A stretch of 64,000 nt of DNA from CAVSLM01 sp963728895 (GTDB lineage: Bacteria; Pseudomonadota; Gammaproteobacteria; JBBQDK01). Each line of letters opens with the position of its first letter. Position 1 is the stretch's first letter. The stretch covers positions 248,001 through 312,000 of the forward strand of contig CAVSLM010000011.1 of assembly GCA_963728895.1 (NCBI GenBank), given 5' to 3'. The notes beneath the pieces were generated by a model. The model was not told the DNA's origin. It searched no databases and saw only the letters and a program-made list of their open reading frames with translations. Made by a program: the position numbers and the translations under genes. Below, in pieces: positions 49,668-60,003 of this stretch.

Positions 49668-50884
49668 GGATTGAAGATGAGCACCAGGAACGTAAAGAAG
49701 AGCACCAGATGGATGGCGCCCTGAAGGATGTTGGTCCGTCCGCCGGTGAAGGTGAGAATGCCGACCGTAAGGGTCAGCAACAGCAACACCATCTCGACCG
49801 GGTCGAGACCGAGGTAAACCGGGCGATCGGTGATGAGGCCGATCATGAGGACGGCCGGGACGGTGAGGCTGATCGTTGCCAAGGCCGAGCCGAGGAGTAT
49901 GTTGACGGAGCGCTGCAGCCGGTTGGCCAGCGCGGCCCGCAATGCGCCGAGTCCTTCGGGTGCCAGCACCAGAGTGGCGACGATGAGACCGCCGATCGCG
50001 CCCGGAGCCCGTATCGTCTCGATCCCGTAGTCGATGAAAGCGGCGAGCTTCTTCGACAGCAGCACCAGAGGAAGCATGGTCAGGAGCAGCAATACGGCAT
50101 GCCAGAGGACCGACACCAGCCCGGCGTGCTCACGCTCGTGGGCCATCGCGTCGTGGGCAGGCGAATCCTGGCGCGCGGTCGCGGTGTGGCCGCGGTCACC
50201 TGGGTTCAAGAACTGGCTCTTGTGCCGCACGGTCTGGATCACCAGGAAGACGGCATAGAGCGCGACGGTCATGGTGGCAAAGAAGATGGCCTGTGCCGGC
50301 GTGAACTCCGGGAGTCTGGTCGAGGTCGTGAACACGGGCAGCACGAGGCTCAGCACCGCCAATGGCACGAGCACCGCCAGAAAGGCCTTGGCACCCTGCA
50401 GGTTGTAGTGCTGCTCGTGGTGGCGCAGCCCACCGAGCAGCAGCGCCAGCCCGACCATGGCATTCAGTATGATCATGAGCACCGCGAACATGGTGTCCCG
50501 GGCGAGTGTCGGCTCGTTCTCGCCCCGCAGCATGACTGCGGAAATCAGTGACACCTCGATCGTGATGACTGCCAGGGTGAGAATCAGGGTGCCGTAGGGC
50601 TCGCCCAGCGTTTCGGCGAGAGAGTCGGCATGACGAACCACACCGAAGGCGCACCAGAGCATGGTCGCGAACAGCCACAGGAACAATGCGATCGTCCTCC
50701 AATCCGAGGCGAGATCGGCAAGCAGAGCGTCCGAGTAGACATAGAACACGACGGTCGTCAGTGCACCGAATGTCAGGGCACCTTGGGACCCGATCATGGT
50801 CCTGACCCTCCTCAGCGCTCCTCCACGCAGCGCCGCACCTGCGGTCTCCGGCGCCGTATCGTCCCTGGTCGCTGTTTCCGTCAT
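49664..50884 (-). CDS. chaA: ChaA-type calcium/sodium:proton antiporter
   Basis: 406-aa inner-membrane protein with about eleven hydrophobic helices. Two alpha-type repeats of the calcium/cation exchanger superfamily contain the acidic motifs: TLILTLAVITIEVSLISAVM in the first half and GGLIVATLVLAPEGLGALRA in the second. A His/Asp/Glu-rich loop (HDAMAHEREHAG) lies between. It exports Ca2+ or Na+ in exchange for protons. It starts 30 bases after the RND pump gene and is probably cotranscribed with it, an unusual link. Confidence 0.88.
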   Translation of the reverse strand: MTETATRDDTAPETAGAALRGGALRRVRTMIGSQGALTFGALTTVVFYVYSDALLADLASDWRTIALFLWLFATMLWCAFGVVRHADSLAETLGEPYGTLILTLAVITIEVSLISAVMLRGENEPTLARDTMFAVLMIILNAMVGLALLLGGLRHHEQHYNLQGAKAFLAVLVPLAVLSLVLPVFTTSTRLPEFTPAQAIFFATMTVALYAVFLVIQTVRHKSQFLNPGDRGHTATARQDSPAHDAMAHEREHAGLVSVLWHAVLLLLTMLPLVLLSKKLAAFIDYGIETIRAPGAIGGLIVATLVLAPEGLGALRAALANRLQRSVNILLGSALATISLTVPAVLMIGLITDRPVYLGLDPVEMVLLLLTLTVGILTFTGGRTNILQGAIHLVLFFTFLVLIFNP

Positions 50885-50913
50885 CGCTTCGGCTCTCTCC
50901 TATACGCGCGCTT

Positions 50914-53900
50914 TCATTCATTGCCGGTATGCGTGGCCGGGCTCTCGTCCGGCGCGCCTTTCCCGCGGTACCGCGTGCGCCGTTCATGGACGCGTTGGCA
51001 CACGACGAAGAAGGGCGGCACGAACAGTACCGCGATGCAGGTGGAGGCCAGCATGCCGCTGAAGACCGTGATGCCGATGGATTTGCGGCTGGAGGCGCCG
51101 GCGCCGGTGGCGAGCACAAGCGGCAAGACGCCCAGAATGAAGGCGAAAGATGTCATGACGATGGGGCGAAATCGCAGGCGTGCCGCCTCGGTCGCCGCCT
51201 CGGCCAGACCCATCCCGTGCTTGTCGCGCAGATCGCGGGCGTACTCCACGATCAGGATCGCGTTCTTGCTCGATAGTGCGATCAACAGCACGATGCCGAT
51301 CTGAATGTAGATGTTGTTTGCGACCTGCACCGCCGTCAGCACGCCGACCGTACCCAGGAGCGCCAGGGGAACGGCGAAGATGACGGCGAAGGGCGTCAGC
51401 CAGTTCTCGTATTGGCCCGCGAGCACCAGGAACACCAGGACCAGCGCGATGGCGAAGATGAAATAGGCCTGGCCGCCCACCAGCTTTTCCTGGAAGGACA
51501 TCCCGGTCCACTCGTAGCCCATGCCCGTGGGAAGCTTGCTGTCGGCGATCCGGGCGAGAAGAGCGATGGCCTGGCCGGAGCTGAAAAAGAGGTTGGGCGC
51601 ACCGACGACGGCAGCGCTGGGGTGCAGGTTGTAGAGGCCGATGAGCGCTGGTCCAGGGACATGGCGAATATTGGCGAGCGTGCCGATGGGAACCATGTCG
51701 CCGCTCGCGTTGCGCACATGAAAGTGGCCGACATCCGCGGGCTCGAGCCGGTATTGATGGTCGGCCTGGACATAGACCTGGAACGTACGGCCAAATTTGT
51801 TGAATTGATTGACGTAGGTCGATCCCAGGTAGCCCTGCAGGGTGCTGAACACATCGTTCACGTCGACGCCGAGCTGGCGTGCCTTGACACGGTCCACCTC
51901 GACCATGATCTGCGGTACGTCCGCGCTGAAGGTGGAGATGACGCGCAGGATTCCCGGCTGCCTGGCCGCGTCCGCGGTGATCGCCTCTGCCACTCGCTGC
52001 AGCTTCACATAGTCCTTGCTGTTGTCGCGCAGTTCCACCTGCATCTGAAAGCCGCTGGAATTCCCGATGCCCTGGATCGGGGGCGGGATGATCACGAACG
52101 CGACGGCGTCGGGGATATTGGAGACCGCGCTCTGAATGTGTTGCAGCACAGGGCGCAAGCCCTCTCTGGTGCCGCGGACATTCCAAGGCTTCAAAACGAC
52201 ATAGGTGACCCCGGCGTTGGCGAGTGTGGCTGAATTGTCGAGCACTGAAATCCCACCGATGGAGATGGCGTGCTCGACACCCGGAACCTTCATGACCGCA
52301 GCCTCCACCTTTGCCATCACCTGATTGGTGCGCTCGAGTGAGGCGCCGTCCGGGAGTGTGACATTCACCAGGACATAGCCCTGGTCCTCAATGGGGATGA
52401 AGGAAGTCGGCAAGCGGGCCAGACCCCAGACGGCGAGTGCGGCCAGGCTCAATGCGATCAGGGTCATAACGACACTGTGATGCACCATGCGGCCAATCAG
52501 ACGGGAGTAGGCGCGCTCGACGGCACCATAAACGACGTTGAACCCACGGTAGACGGGGTTCTTTTTCGCACGCACCGGACGCATCCACAGGGCGCATTGG
52601 GTCGGTTTCAGCGTGACCGCATTGATCGCGCTGATGAGCGCTGTCGCGGCGATGACAAGCGCGAATTGACGGTACATCTCACCGGTGATCCCGGGCAGAA
52701 AGGCCGCCGGCAGGAACACCGACATGAGGACGAGCGTGATGCCCATGATCGGCCCGAACAGCTCGGACATGGCCGCGATGGCGGCTGCCTTCGGCGGCTT
52801 GCCCTGCTCGATATGGCGGGCGCTGCCCTCGACGATGACGATCGCGTCGTCCACGACGATGCCGATGGCAAGCACGATGGCAAAGAGCGTGAGCAGGTTC
52901 ACGGTAAAGCCCATCGCCGCCATCGCCGCCATCGCCGCGAAGGCGCCGATAATGGTGACTGGTACGGTGGTTGCCGGTACCAGCATGGCGCGCCAATCCT
53001 GGACGAACAGCAGAATGACGATGAGCACCAGAATCGCCGCTTCTGCGAGTGTCATGTAGACCTCGTGGATGGAGGCCTTGACGAACGAGGTGGTGTCGAA
53101 GGGAATTCGGTACTCGAGGCCTTGCGGAAAATTCCTGGAAAGCTCCGCCATCTTCGCGGTGACCTCCCGGGCGACATCGAGCGCATTGGCGCCCGGCAGC
53201 TGGAACACCGCGATACCTGCCGCCTGCTTCGTGTCGAGCCGGAAGAACTGGCTGTAGGCTTGTGCCCCGAGCTCGGTGCGTGCCACGTCGCGCACGCGCG
53301 TGATCCGAGTGCTCGCACCCTGCTCCGTCTTCACGATGATGTCGCCGAATTCCTCCTGGTCGACGAGACCGCCGGGCACGTTGACCGTGAGCTGGAAGTC
53401 CTGATCACTCGGGGCGGGTGGCGCTCCCACCTGGCCGGCCGCGACCTGCTGGTTCTGCGCCCGGATGGCGTCGACGACATCGGCCGGCGTCAGGTTGCGC
53501 GCGGCGAGCTGGTTGGGATCGAGCCATACCCGCATGCTGTACTCTCCGGCTCCGAAAATGACGACGTCGCCGACGCCGGGCAGGCGCGCCAACTCGTCGC
53601 GCAGATTGATGGTTGCGTAGTTGGCGAGAAAGAGGCTGTCGTAGTGACCGCCGGGGGCGCTCAGCGTGATGATCTGCAGAATGGCCGTCGATTTCTTGCG
53701 GGTGGTGACGCCCTGGGTCTGCACAGGATCCGGCAGTCCTGGCAGCGCCTGCGCCACACGGTTTTGCACCAGCGTCTGGGCGAAGTCGAGGTCCGTTCCC
53801 ACGTCGAAGGTGACATTGAGCGTGTAGGTGCCGTCGGCCGCGCTGGTGGACTGCATGTAGATCATGCCCTCGACACCGTTCACCCGTTCCTCGATCGGAG

Positions 53901-54090
53901 TGGCGACGGTGGCGGCGATGATCTGGGCGCTGGCGCCGGGATAGCGGGTCTGCACCTGGACGATGGGCGGCGTGATCTCCGGATACTGCGACACCGGAAG
54001 GCCGTAAAGCGCCACCGCGCCGATCAGCACGATGATGATGGCAATGACGTTGGACAGGACCGGTCGTTCGATGAAGAATTTCGAGAACAA
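50914..54090 (-). CDS. RND multidrug efflux pump, HAE1 family
   Basis: 1058-aa inner-membrane proton-driven exporter of the AcrB/MexF type. N-terminal MFSKFFIERPVLSNVIAIII, porter domain RYPGASAQIIAATVATPIEE, the TM4 acidic pair in AIGIVVDDAIVIVE, and TM10-12 region IALSSKNAILIVEYARDLRD. Length and twelve helices fit. It works with the membrane fusion protein encoded 19 bases upstream and an outer-membrane channel, which is not encoded here. Substrates cannot be deduced. Confidence 0.93.
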   Translation of the reverse strand: MFSKFFIERPVLSNVIAIIIVLIGAVALYGLPVSQYPEITPPIVQVQTRYPGASAQIIAATVATPIEERVNGVEGMIYMQSTSAADGTYTLNVTFDVGTDLDFAQTLVQNRVAQALPGLPDPVQTQGVTTRKKSTAILQIITLSAPGGHYDSLFLANYATINLRDELARLPGVGDVVIFGAGEYSMRVWLDPNQLAARNLTPADVVDAIRAQNQQVAAGQVGAPPAPSDQDFQLTVNVPGGLVDQEEFGDIIVKTEQGASTRITRVRDVARTELGAQAYSQFFRLDTKQAAGIAVFQLPGANALDVAREVTAKMAELSRNFPQGLEYRIPFDTTSFVKASIHEVYMTLAEAAILVLIVILLFVQDWRAMLVPATTVPVTIIGAFAAMAAMAAMGFTVNLLTLFAIVLAIGIVVDDAIVIVEGSARHIEQGKPPKAAAIAAMSELFGPIMGITLVLMSVFLPAAFLPGITGEMYRQFALVIAATALISAINAVTLKPTQCALWMRPVRAKKNPVYRGFNVVYGAVERAYSRLIGRMVHHSVVMTLIALSLAALAVWGLARLPTSFIPIEDQGYVLVNVTLPDGASLERTNQVMAKVEAAVMKVPGVEHAISIGGISVLDNSATLANAGVTYVVLKPWNVRGTREGLRPVLQHIQSAVSNIPDAVAFVIIPPPIQGIGNSSGFQMQVELRDNSKDYVKLQRVAEAITADAARQPGILRVISTFSADVPQIMVEVDRVKARQLGVDVNDVFSTLQGYLGSTYVNQFNKFGRTFQVYVQADHQYRLEPADVGHFHVRNASGDMVPIGTLANIRHVPGPALIGLYNLHPSAAVVGAPNLFFSSGQAIALLARIADSKLPTGMGYEWTGMSFQEKLVGGQAYFIFAIALVLVFLVLAGQYENWLTPFAVIFAVPLALLGTVGVLTAVQVANNIYIQIGIVLLIALSSKNAILIVEYARDLRDKHGMGLAEAATEAARLRFRPIVMTSFAFILGVLPLVLATGAGASSRKSIGITVFSGMLASTCIAVLFVPPFFVVCQRVHERRTRYRGKGAPDESPATHTGNE

Positions 54091-54109
54091 CGGCTTGGTC
54101 CTGGCTCAG

Positions 54110-55324
54110 CTAGTGGGACCCGGACCTTGACGCGGGCGCCGCCGCCCCGGCGCCGGGAGACGGACCCGCCGCGGCGGCATCCTTGTGCGTCACGGCGACC
54201 TTCGTCCCGGGCGTTGCGCGCTGCAGGCCTTCGACCACCACCCAGTCGTCCGGCCTGAGACCCTTGGTGATGACGCGCATGCCATCGACCAGGACGCCGG
54301 TCCCGACGGCACGTTGCTCGACGATGTCGTCGGCGCCGATCACCAGCGCGTAGCTGCCTCCCTGATCCACGCCGAGGGCACGATTGCTCACCAGCAGCGC
54401 ATGCTCGTCGCGCCCGACGGGCACGTGCACGCGCACGAATGCGCCCGGAAGAAGAACGTGATCGGCATTGGGAAACACGGCCCGGACCTGCAGCGTGCCG
54501 GTGGATGGGTCGATGCCGGTGTCGATGAAATCGAGTGTGCCCTCATGCGGGTAACCTTCGTCGGTCTGCAATCCCACATAGACCGGCACCTTCTTGACCT
54601 CGGCGGGACCGAGGCTGCGCTCGCGCATCATGGCATGGATACGCAGCACGGTGGGCTCGTCCACGTTGAAATAGACATAGATGGGCTGGAGCTGCTCGAT
54701 CGTCGCCAGCTTCGTAGGCGAGGGGGCGCCGACCAGATTTCCCACGTCCACCAGGTGGCGGCCCATGCGGCCTGCGAAAGGCGCCGTGACCCTGGTGTAG
54801 CCCAGGTTGATCTTGGCGATTTCGATATTGGCTTTGGCCTGATCGACCGCGGCGGAAGCGGAGTTGCGCTGGGCCAGCGATTTATCGAGATCGGACTGGG
54901 AGGTGGCGCGCGTCTTCACGAGGCGCAGTTGCCGCTCGTATTCCGCGCTTTCGAGGGTCAGCTGCGCCTGCTGCTGCGCAAGGGTCGCCTCGGCCAAATG
55001 GACATTGGCTTCGTAGGGGGCCGGCTCGATCACGAACAGCAGGTCATCCTTGTCGACGATGCTGCCGTCCGTGAAATTGACCGACTCCAGGTAGCCGGCC
55101 GCCCGCGCGACCAGATCGACAGAGGCCACTGCGCTTGCCGACCCGATCAGGTCCAGAAAATCGGTCACGGGCTTGACGATGGGGTGGGTGGCCGTCACCG
55201 GCGGGGCCGGCGGCGGGGTGTAGTCGTTACTCTCCCCCCCGCATCCCGAAAGCAACGGCAGGATGACGAGCATCGCGGCGGCAAGGAGCCGTGGGTACGG
55301 AACAGGGGCGGTTTCCCTCTTCAT
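54110..55324 (-). CDS. RND efflux membrane fusion lipoprotein
   Basis: 404-aa periplasmic adaptor of the AcrA/MexE type. The signal peptide ends in a lipobox (LLPLLSGCGG, Cys about residue 28), so it is lipid-anchored. Lipoyl-half motif VSVDLVARAAGYLESVNFTD-like, coiled-coil hairpin (AEATLAQQQAQLTLESAEYE), the second lipoyl half (YTRVTAPFAGRMGRHLVDVG) and beta-barrel. The C-terminal tail is Ala/Gly/Pro-rich. First gene of the operon with the RND pump and the antiporter. Confidence 0.92.
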   Translation of the reverse strand: MKRETAPVPYPRLLAAAMLVILPLLSGCGGESNDYTPPPAPPVTATHPIVKPVTDFLDLIGSASAVASVDLVARAAGYLESVNFTDGSIVDKDDLLFVIEPAPYEANVHLAEATLAQQQAQLTLESAEYERQLRLVKTRATSQSDLDKSLAQRNSASAAVDQAKANIEIAKINLGYTRVTAPFAGRMGRHLVDVGNLVGAPSPTKLATIEQLQPIYVYFNVDEPTVLRIHAMMRERSLGPAEVKKVPVYVGLQTDEGYPHEGTLDFIDTGIDPSTGTLQVRAVFPNADHVLLPGAFVRVHVPVGRDEHALLVSNRALGVDQGGSYALVIGADDIVEQRAVGTGVLVDGMRVITKGLRPDDWVVVEGLQRATPGTKVAVTHKDAAAAGPSPGAGAAAPASRSGSH

Positions 55325-55797
55325 CGGGTGGAGGTTACCAATCTGGCTTGCGGATAGGAACCTTGCGGTGTGGTGCGCTGCGCCCGGATTCAGCCTGGAT
55401 GGGCCAGGCTACATCCCGCAGCACGGATACTCTGCTGCATTCTTCAAGAAACGCTTGCCGCCGCAACGATGTGCTCGCGCGCTGGCGAAGCTCCGGTGCT
55501 TTACTCGACAAGGACCTGGGGGGCCACTTGGAAAACGGAATTTGCTCGTGGCTCGTGCCAGGCACGTCCAATCCCCAATCGGCTCACAGGTCGGTCGATC
55601 CGGTAACGATCAATGCAGTCTTGATCGGTTTTTCAAATCGGCCGGACCAGGACGTCCGTCTCACCCGCTCCGCCAACCGACAGCGGGACGTCGATCGGCC
55701 GTCATGGGTGGAGGCGGGGCGGGTGCACCTCGCAGCCCGAGCGATAACCCATCTCTCCACGGCGTCGGCAACATCGCTACGAGACTGCCGTAGGAAG

Positions 55798-55821
55798 AAC
55801 GTGAGACGGCTGTGCAACGAC
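55798..55821 (+). repeat. 24-bp motif shared with 40873-40896
   Basis: Identical 24 bases (AACGTGAGACGGCTGTGCAA plus CGAC), then TTGCGCTTCCATAACGG, similar to the corresponding stretch before the large secreted protein gene. Confidence 0.7.
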
Positions 55822-56018
55822 TTGCGCTTCCATAACGGTAAGGCTGCTTGGGAGATTCTCAACAAGACTGGAGACAACTGTGCAACCACTCTTCGCGAGG
55901 GGTGCAGTATGCCGACCCGTGACGACCTCGACTCGCTCGATGCCAGCAGCCTGGTCGAGCTCCGCCTGGATCCGAGCCCAGTGGCCAGGTTGAACGTCGC
56001 GCATCCGATGCCTATGTG

Positions 56019-56069
56019 CCACGCTGACTCGAGCGGAAGGCGATTCGTGAACGGCCAATGTCTTCCCAT
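56019..56069 (+). repeat. Diverged 51-bp repeat, second copy
   Basis: CCACGCTGACTCGAGCGG and onward; matches 47336-47386 upstream of the AraC gene at about 75% identity. Confidence 0.55.
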
Positions 56070-56401
56070 ACAGGCCAATCACCACTTCGCACGATCGCCT
56101 TCCCTCGCCGGCGACTCCAAGCCGGAAACGGCCTACCCGGTGGCGGTTCCCCTTTGCCCAGCGAATATAGCCACAATTGGGCGCTCCCGCCGGAAACCCG
56201 CGCGCCCTCACGGGATACTGAAGACGACGCAACGGACGGGAATACTCACACAGTTCGTCGCGGCGCTGGCCCACGGGGTGACGGCCGCGCTGGAGGCGGT
56301 CGTCGCCATCCGGATTGACGGGTTCCATCGGAACAAAAGGAGGGGGGCAATATGACGGAGACAAACCTGGTCGCTTGATCACTCGCAGGGAGCGGAGCGC
56401 G

Positions 56402-56524
56402 CTATCGGCTCTTCTTGATGAACATCCGCGTCAGAAAGATCGCCATGCCGATCATGAAAACGATGACCAGCACGGACAGGAGTCCTGCCCAATTTCCGAA
56501 CAGCAGCTTCATCCACAGTTCCAT
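56402..56524 (-). CDS. DUF3149 small membrane protein
   Basis: 40 aa: MELWMKLLFGNWAGLLSVLV then IVFMIGMAIFLTRMFIKKSR. One membrane helix with an amphipathic N-terminus and a basic C-terminus, the pattern of DUF3149 proteins. ATG 56524. It lies about 140 bases downstream of the glgP stop on the same strand. Function unknown. Confidence 0.7.
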   Translation of the reverse strand: MELWMKLLFGNWAGLLSVLVIVFMIGMAIFLTRMFIKKSR

Positions 56525-56662
56525 TTCTCGAACCCTCGTCTATTTGAATGGCGTCGTTCTGGACCGGAAATCTCACCGGCATCCCGGGCTGTTACTGTGC
56601 CTGGCCGGCGCGGGCCAATACAAGTAGGGGAACGCTTCGCGCGGGTCCGTGATCCAGGTCAA

Positions 56663-59197
56663 TCAATTCGCAGGTGCGCAGGGCGCGAGGTGCTCTGAGG
56701 GCGGCAGGAGCCGGATGGGCACGCTGGGGACACGCCAGATGTCGCGGGCGTATTCGCGGATGGTGCGGTCGGAGGAGAATTTTCCCGTGCGCGCCGTGTT
56801 CAGTATGGACATTCGGGTCCAGCGGTCCTGGTCTGCGTAGACGTCGCTGACGCGGTTCTGGCATTCGACGTAGGATGTAAAGTCGGCAAGCACCAGGTAG
56901 GGATCGACGTACAACAGTGAGTCGATCAGCGGCCGGAACAGGTCGGGGTCGCCGCGGGAGAAGTAGCCGTTGTGTACCAGGTCGATGACCTCGCGCAGCA
57001 GGGAATCGCTCTGATAGAAGGTCGAGGGGCGATAGCCGGTGCGTTGCATGGCGGCGACTTCTTCGGCGCTCAGGCCGAACAGGAAAAAATTCTCGGCACC
57101 CACTTCGTCGCGGATCTCCACGTTCGCGCCATCCAGGGTGCCGATGGTGAGTGCGCCGTTCATGGAGAACTTCATGTTGCCGGTGCCCGATGCCTCCTTG
57201 CCCGCGGTGGATATCTGTTCCGACAGCTCGGCTGCCGGATAGATCCGCTGGCCATTGGTCACGTTGTAGTTGGGCACGAAAACAACCTTGATGTGCTTGC
57301 GCGCGTCGGGATCGTGGTTGATGACTTCGCCCACGGCCGTAATCAGGCGGATCATGAGCTTGGCCATGCGGTAGCCGGGGGCGGCCTTGCCGCCGAAGAT
57401 GAATGTGCGCGGCTGCAGATCGCTCGCCGGCTCACGCTTGATGCGGCAATAGAGCGCGATCACGTGCAGGATGTTGAGGTGCTGGCGTTTGTATTCGTGG
57501 ATGCGCTTCACCTGGACATCGAACAGTGAGTCGGGATCGACGTCGATTCCGGTGCGTGTGCGCAGCAGGGCCGCGAATTCCGCCTTGTTGGCCCACTTGA
57601 CGGCGGACCAGCGTTCGCGGAAAGCTGCATCCTCGGCGAGGGGCTCGAGCGCCCGCAGCTGCTCGAGGTCGGTGATCCAGCCCTCGCCGATGGCGTCGTT
57701 GATCAGCCGGGTGAGCCGCGGATTGCTGAGCGCCATCCAGCGTCGCGGGGTGACACCGTTGGTCTTGTTGCTGAATTTCTCCGGCCACAGGGCATGGAAA
57801 TCCCGGAGCACGTCCCGTCGCAGCAGCTCCGAGTGCAGTGCGGCGACGCCGTTGATGGCAAAGCTCCCGACGCAGGCGAGGTGCGCCATGCGCACGTGGC
57901 GCGAGCCGTTCTCGCCGATCAGTGACAGGGCGGCGACGCGCTCGTCGTCACCGGGATAGCGCGCACGCACTTCGGCGAGGAAGCGTGTATTGATCTCGTA
58001 GATGATCTCGAGGTGACGCGGAAGCTCGGCGCCGAACAGCTCTACGCCCCAGCGCTCCAGTGCCTCGGGCATGAGGGTGTGATTGGTGTAGGCGAAGGTG
58101 CGCGTGGTGATCGCCCAGGCCTCGTCCCACTCGACCTGGTGCTCGTCGACCAGCAGACGCATCAGCTCGGCAACGGCGATCGCAGGATGAGTGTCGTTGA
58201 GCTGTACTGAAAATTTCTCGTGGAAGCGCTGCACCGGAAGTTGCTGCACGCGCAGAATGCGTAGCATATCCTGCAGTGAGCACGAGACGAAGAAGAACTG
58301 CTGTGTGAGGCGCAGGGCCTTGCCCTGCACCTGTTCATCGTTGGGATAGAGAACCTTGGTCAGGTTCTCCGAGATCACCTTCTGGTTTACAGCGCCGTAG
58401 TAGTCCCCGCGGTTGAATATTGCGAAATCGAAGGACTCCGTTGCCTCGGCCCGCCACAGTCGCAGGGTATTGGCGGTGTTGGTGCGATAGCCGAGGACGG
58501 GCGTGTCATAGGGCACGCCCACCACCACTCGGGCTGGCACCCAGTGCGCACGCAGCCGCCCCCGCTCGTCCATGTGACGTTCGGTGTAGCCGCCGAGCTT
58601 CACCTCGACCGCCCACTCGGGCCGGACGATTTCCCAGGGATTGCCATTGCGCAGCCACTTGTCGGTCTTCTCGACCTGGCAGCCGTCGACGATCTCCTGA
58701 GAAAAGATGCCGAACTCATAGCGGATACCGTAACCCAGCGAAGGAATCTCCAGCGCCGCCATGGAGTCCAGGAAACACGCAGCGAGACGCCCCAGACCGC
58801 CGTTGCCGAGGCCGGGTTCTTCTTCCTGCGCCAGCAGCTCTTCCAGGCTCAGGCCCAATTCGGCGATGGCCTGTTCCACCGGTTCGTAGATGCCCAGATT
58901 GATCAGGTTGTTGCCCAGGTGCGGTCCCATCAGGAACTCGGCAGACAGGTAGGCGACCGTGCGCGAACCAAGGGCGGTGTAGGTGGCCGCCGTGCTCACC
59001 CAGCGCTGCAGCATGCGGTCTCGTACCAGATAGGCCAGCGCCATGTAGTAGTCGTTGCGCGTCGCCAGCGCGGGGAACTTCGCCTGGACATAGAACAGGC
59101 CGTCGAGGAATGACTGTTTCAGGATTTCCTTGGCGAGCCCGGTACGGTCGCCGTGCACCGGAACTTCGGGAAGCCTGTTTCCGGAATGCATGTCCAT
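56663..59197 (-). CDS. glgP: Glycogen/alpha-glucan phosphorylase
   Basis: Releases glucose-1-phosphate from glycogen or maltodextrin, PLP-dependent. 844 aa from ATG 59197 (MDMHSGNRLP), chosen because GAGG lies about 9 bases upstream; the open frame extends to 59278. Family landmarks: YLSAEFLMGPHLGNNLINLG, EPGLGNGGLGRLAACFLDSM, VQLNDTHPAIAVAELMRLLV, NKTNGVTPRRW, VQVKRIHEYKRQHLN, and the PLP-lysine region EASGTGNMKFSMNGALTIGT. No other glycogen genes are in the window. Confidence 0.95.
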   Translation of the reverse strand: MDMHSGNRLPEVPVHGDRTGLAKEILKQSFLDGLFYVQAKFPALATRNDYYMALAYLVRDRMLQRWVSTAATYTALGSRTVAYLSAEFLMGPHLGNNLINLGIYEPVEQAIAELGLSLEELLAQEEEPGLGNGGLGRLAACFLDSMAALEIPSLGYGIRYEFGIFSQEIVDGCQVEKTDKWLRNGNPWEIVRPEWAVEVKLGGYTERHMDERGRLRAHWVPARVVVGVPYDTPVLGYRTNTANTLRLWRAEATESFDFAIFNRGDYYGAVNQKVISENLTKVLYPNDEQVQGKALRLTQQFFFVSCSLQDMLRILRVQQLPVQRFHEKFSVQLNDTHPAIAVAELMRLLVDEHQVEWDEAWAITTRTFAYTNHTLMPEALERWGVELFGAELPRHLEIIYEINTRFLAEVRARYPGDDERVAALSLIGENGSRHVRMAHLACVGSFAINGVAALHSELLRRDVLRDFHALWPEKFSNKTNGVTPRRWMALSNPRLTRLINDAIGEGWITDLEQLRALEPLAEDAAFRERWSAVKWANKAEFAALLRTRTGIDVDPDSLFDVQVKRIHEYKRQHLNILHVIALYCRIKREPASDLQPRTFIFGGKAAPGYRMAKLMIRLITAVGEVINHDPDARKHIKVVFVPNYNVTNGQRIYPAAELSEQISTAGKEASGTGNMKFSMNGALTIGTLDGANVEIRDEVGAENFFLFGLSAEEVAAMQRTGYRPSTFYQSDSLLREVIDLVHNGYFSRGDPDLFRPLIDSLLYVDPYLVLADFTSYVECQNRVSDVYADQDRWTRMSILNTARTGKFSSDRTIREYARDIWRVPSVPIRLLPPSEHLAPCAPAN

Positions 59198-59516
59198 AGG
59201 AGATCCTCGCCGCCCGCCGGCGTCGAGGTTGACGAAGCAAGTTCCATGCTGCGCGCGCCGTTTGCCGGTACGTGCCAAAAAAAGTGCACAGGGTCAATCA
59301 TATGCTGGGTAGCATGGGATTTCAGGCGCACAATTCCGTGCACAGTCCCGGTGCGTCGGGCCGCGATCGGTATCGCCCGGTGCGCGATGGGAGACGCAAG
59401 TCGTGCTTGCCTGCTGCGGGCAAGTCCTGGATTCCGCCCGTGCGGCGCGCGAGGATGGCGCATCCTGCGGCCGGTATATGCGGCGATGGGATCGACACAC
59501 TGGGGGGTGGGCAACC

Positions 59517-59759
59517 GTGACCACAGAGCGGCGCAAGGGCGGAAAGCCGATTCCGGACAAGTTGGACGAAGTGCTGAGTCCGATGCAGATGATGGCGCTG
59601 CGGCAGATCGAAAGCTTCGGGTGGCAGCTGCGGTTCGTGCGCCGGCCGTTGTTCCAGACGCCGATCGTCGTAGTGTCGAACGCCGACGGCAGGACCATCG
59701 GGATCCTGGAGGAGGACCGTCGGGTGAACATGAAGCCGGACATTCTGCTGCGCGACTAG
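59517..59759 (+). CDS. Conserved small protein of unknown function
   Basis: 80 aa from GTG 59517, with GGGGGGTGGG upstream. LSPMQMMALRQIESFGWQLR, FVRRPLFQTPIVVVSNADGR and TIGILEEDRRVNMKPDILLR form a compact alpha-beta protein that I recall as a conserved proteobacterial hypothetical. Divergent from glgP. The 320 bases between hold the promoters of both; I see no clear boxes. Confidence 0.65.
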   Translation: MTTERRKGGKPIPDKLDEVLSPMQMMALRQIESFGWQLRFVRRPLFQTPIVVVSNADGRTIGILEEDRRVNMKPDILLRD

Positions 59760-60003
59760 ACCGGAAATCTCACCAGCACCCCCGGAGCAGGCGAGAACCC
59801 GCCAGAAACCGGATAGGCCGGCGGCGTGAACACTGCGTCGTCGTTGGGCGATCATGATCTCGCGACGGGGTTTCGAAGCGATATGCATCGGGTTGTATTC
59901 CCCTCGCGGCGAACTAGGCTGAAATTGATGCCTTGGAGGATGCGGGCATATGAACGCACCGCCGCTCGCGGCGGTAACAGGAATCTGGATGAGGAGATTC
60001 ACC

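Larger units (their letters stand above)
55325..56401. other. Intergenic stretch with repeats and no supported gene
   Basis: About 1.1 kb. It contains the 24-bp motif also found at 40873-40896 and a diverged copy of the sequence upstream of the AraC gene. Long open frames exist on both strands (for example 55291-56355 plus) but are rich in Arg/Ser and resemble no family; I take them as non-coding. Confidence 0.5.
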
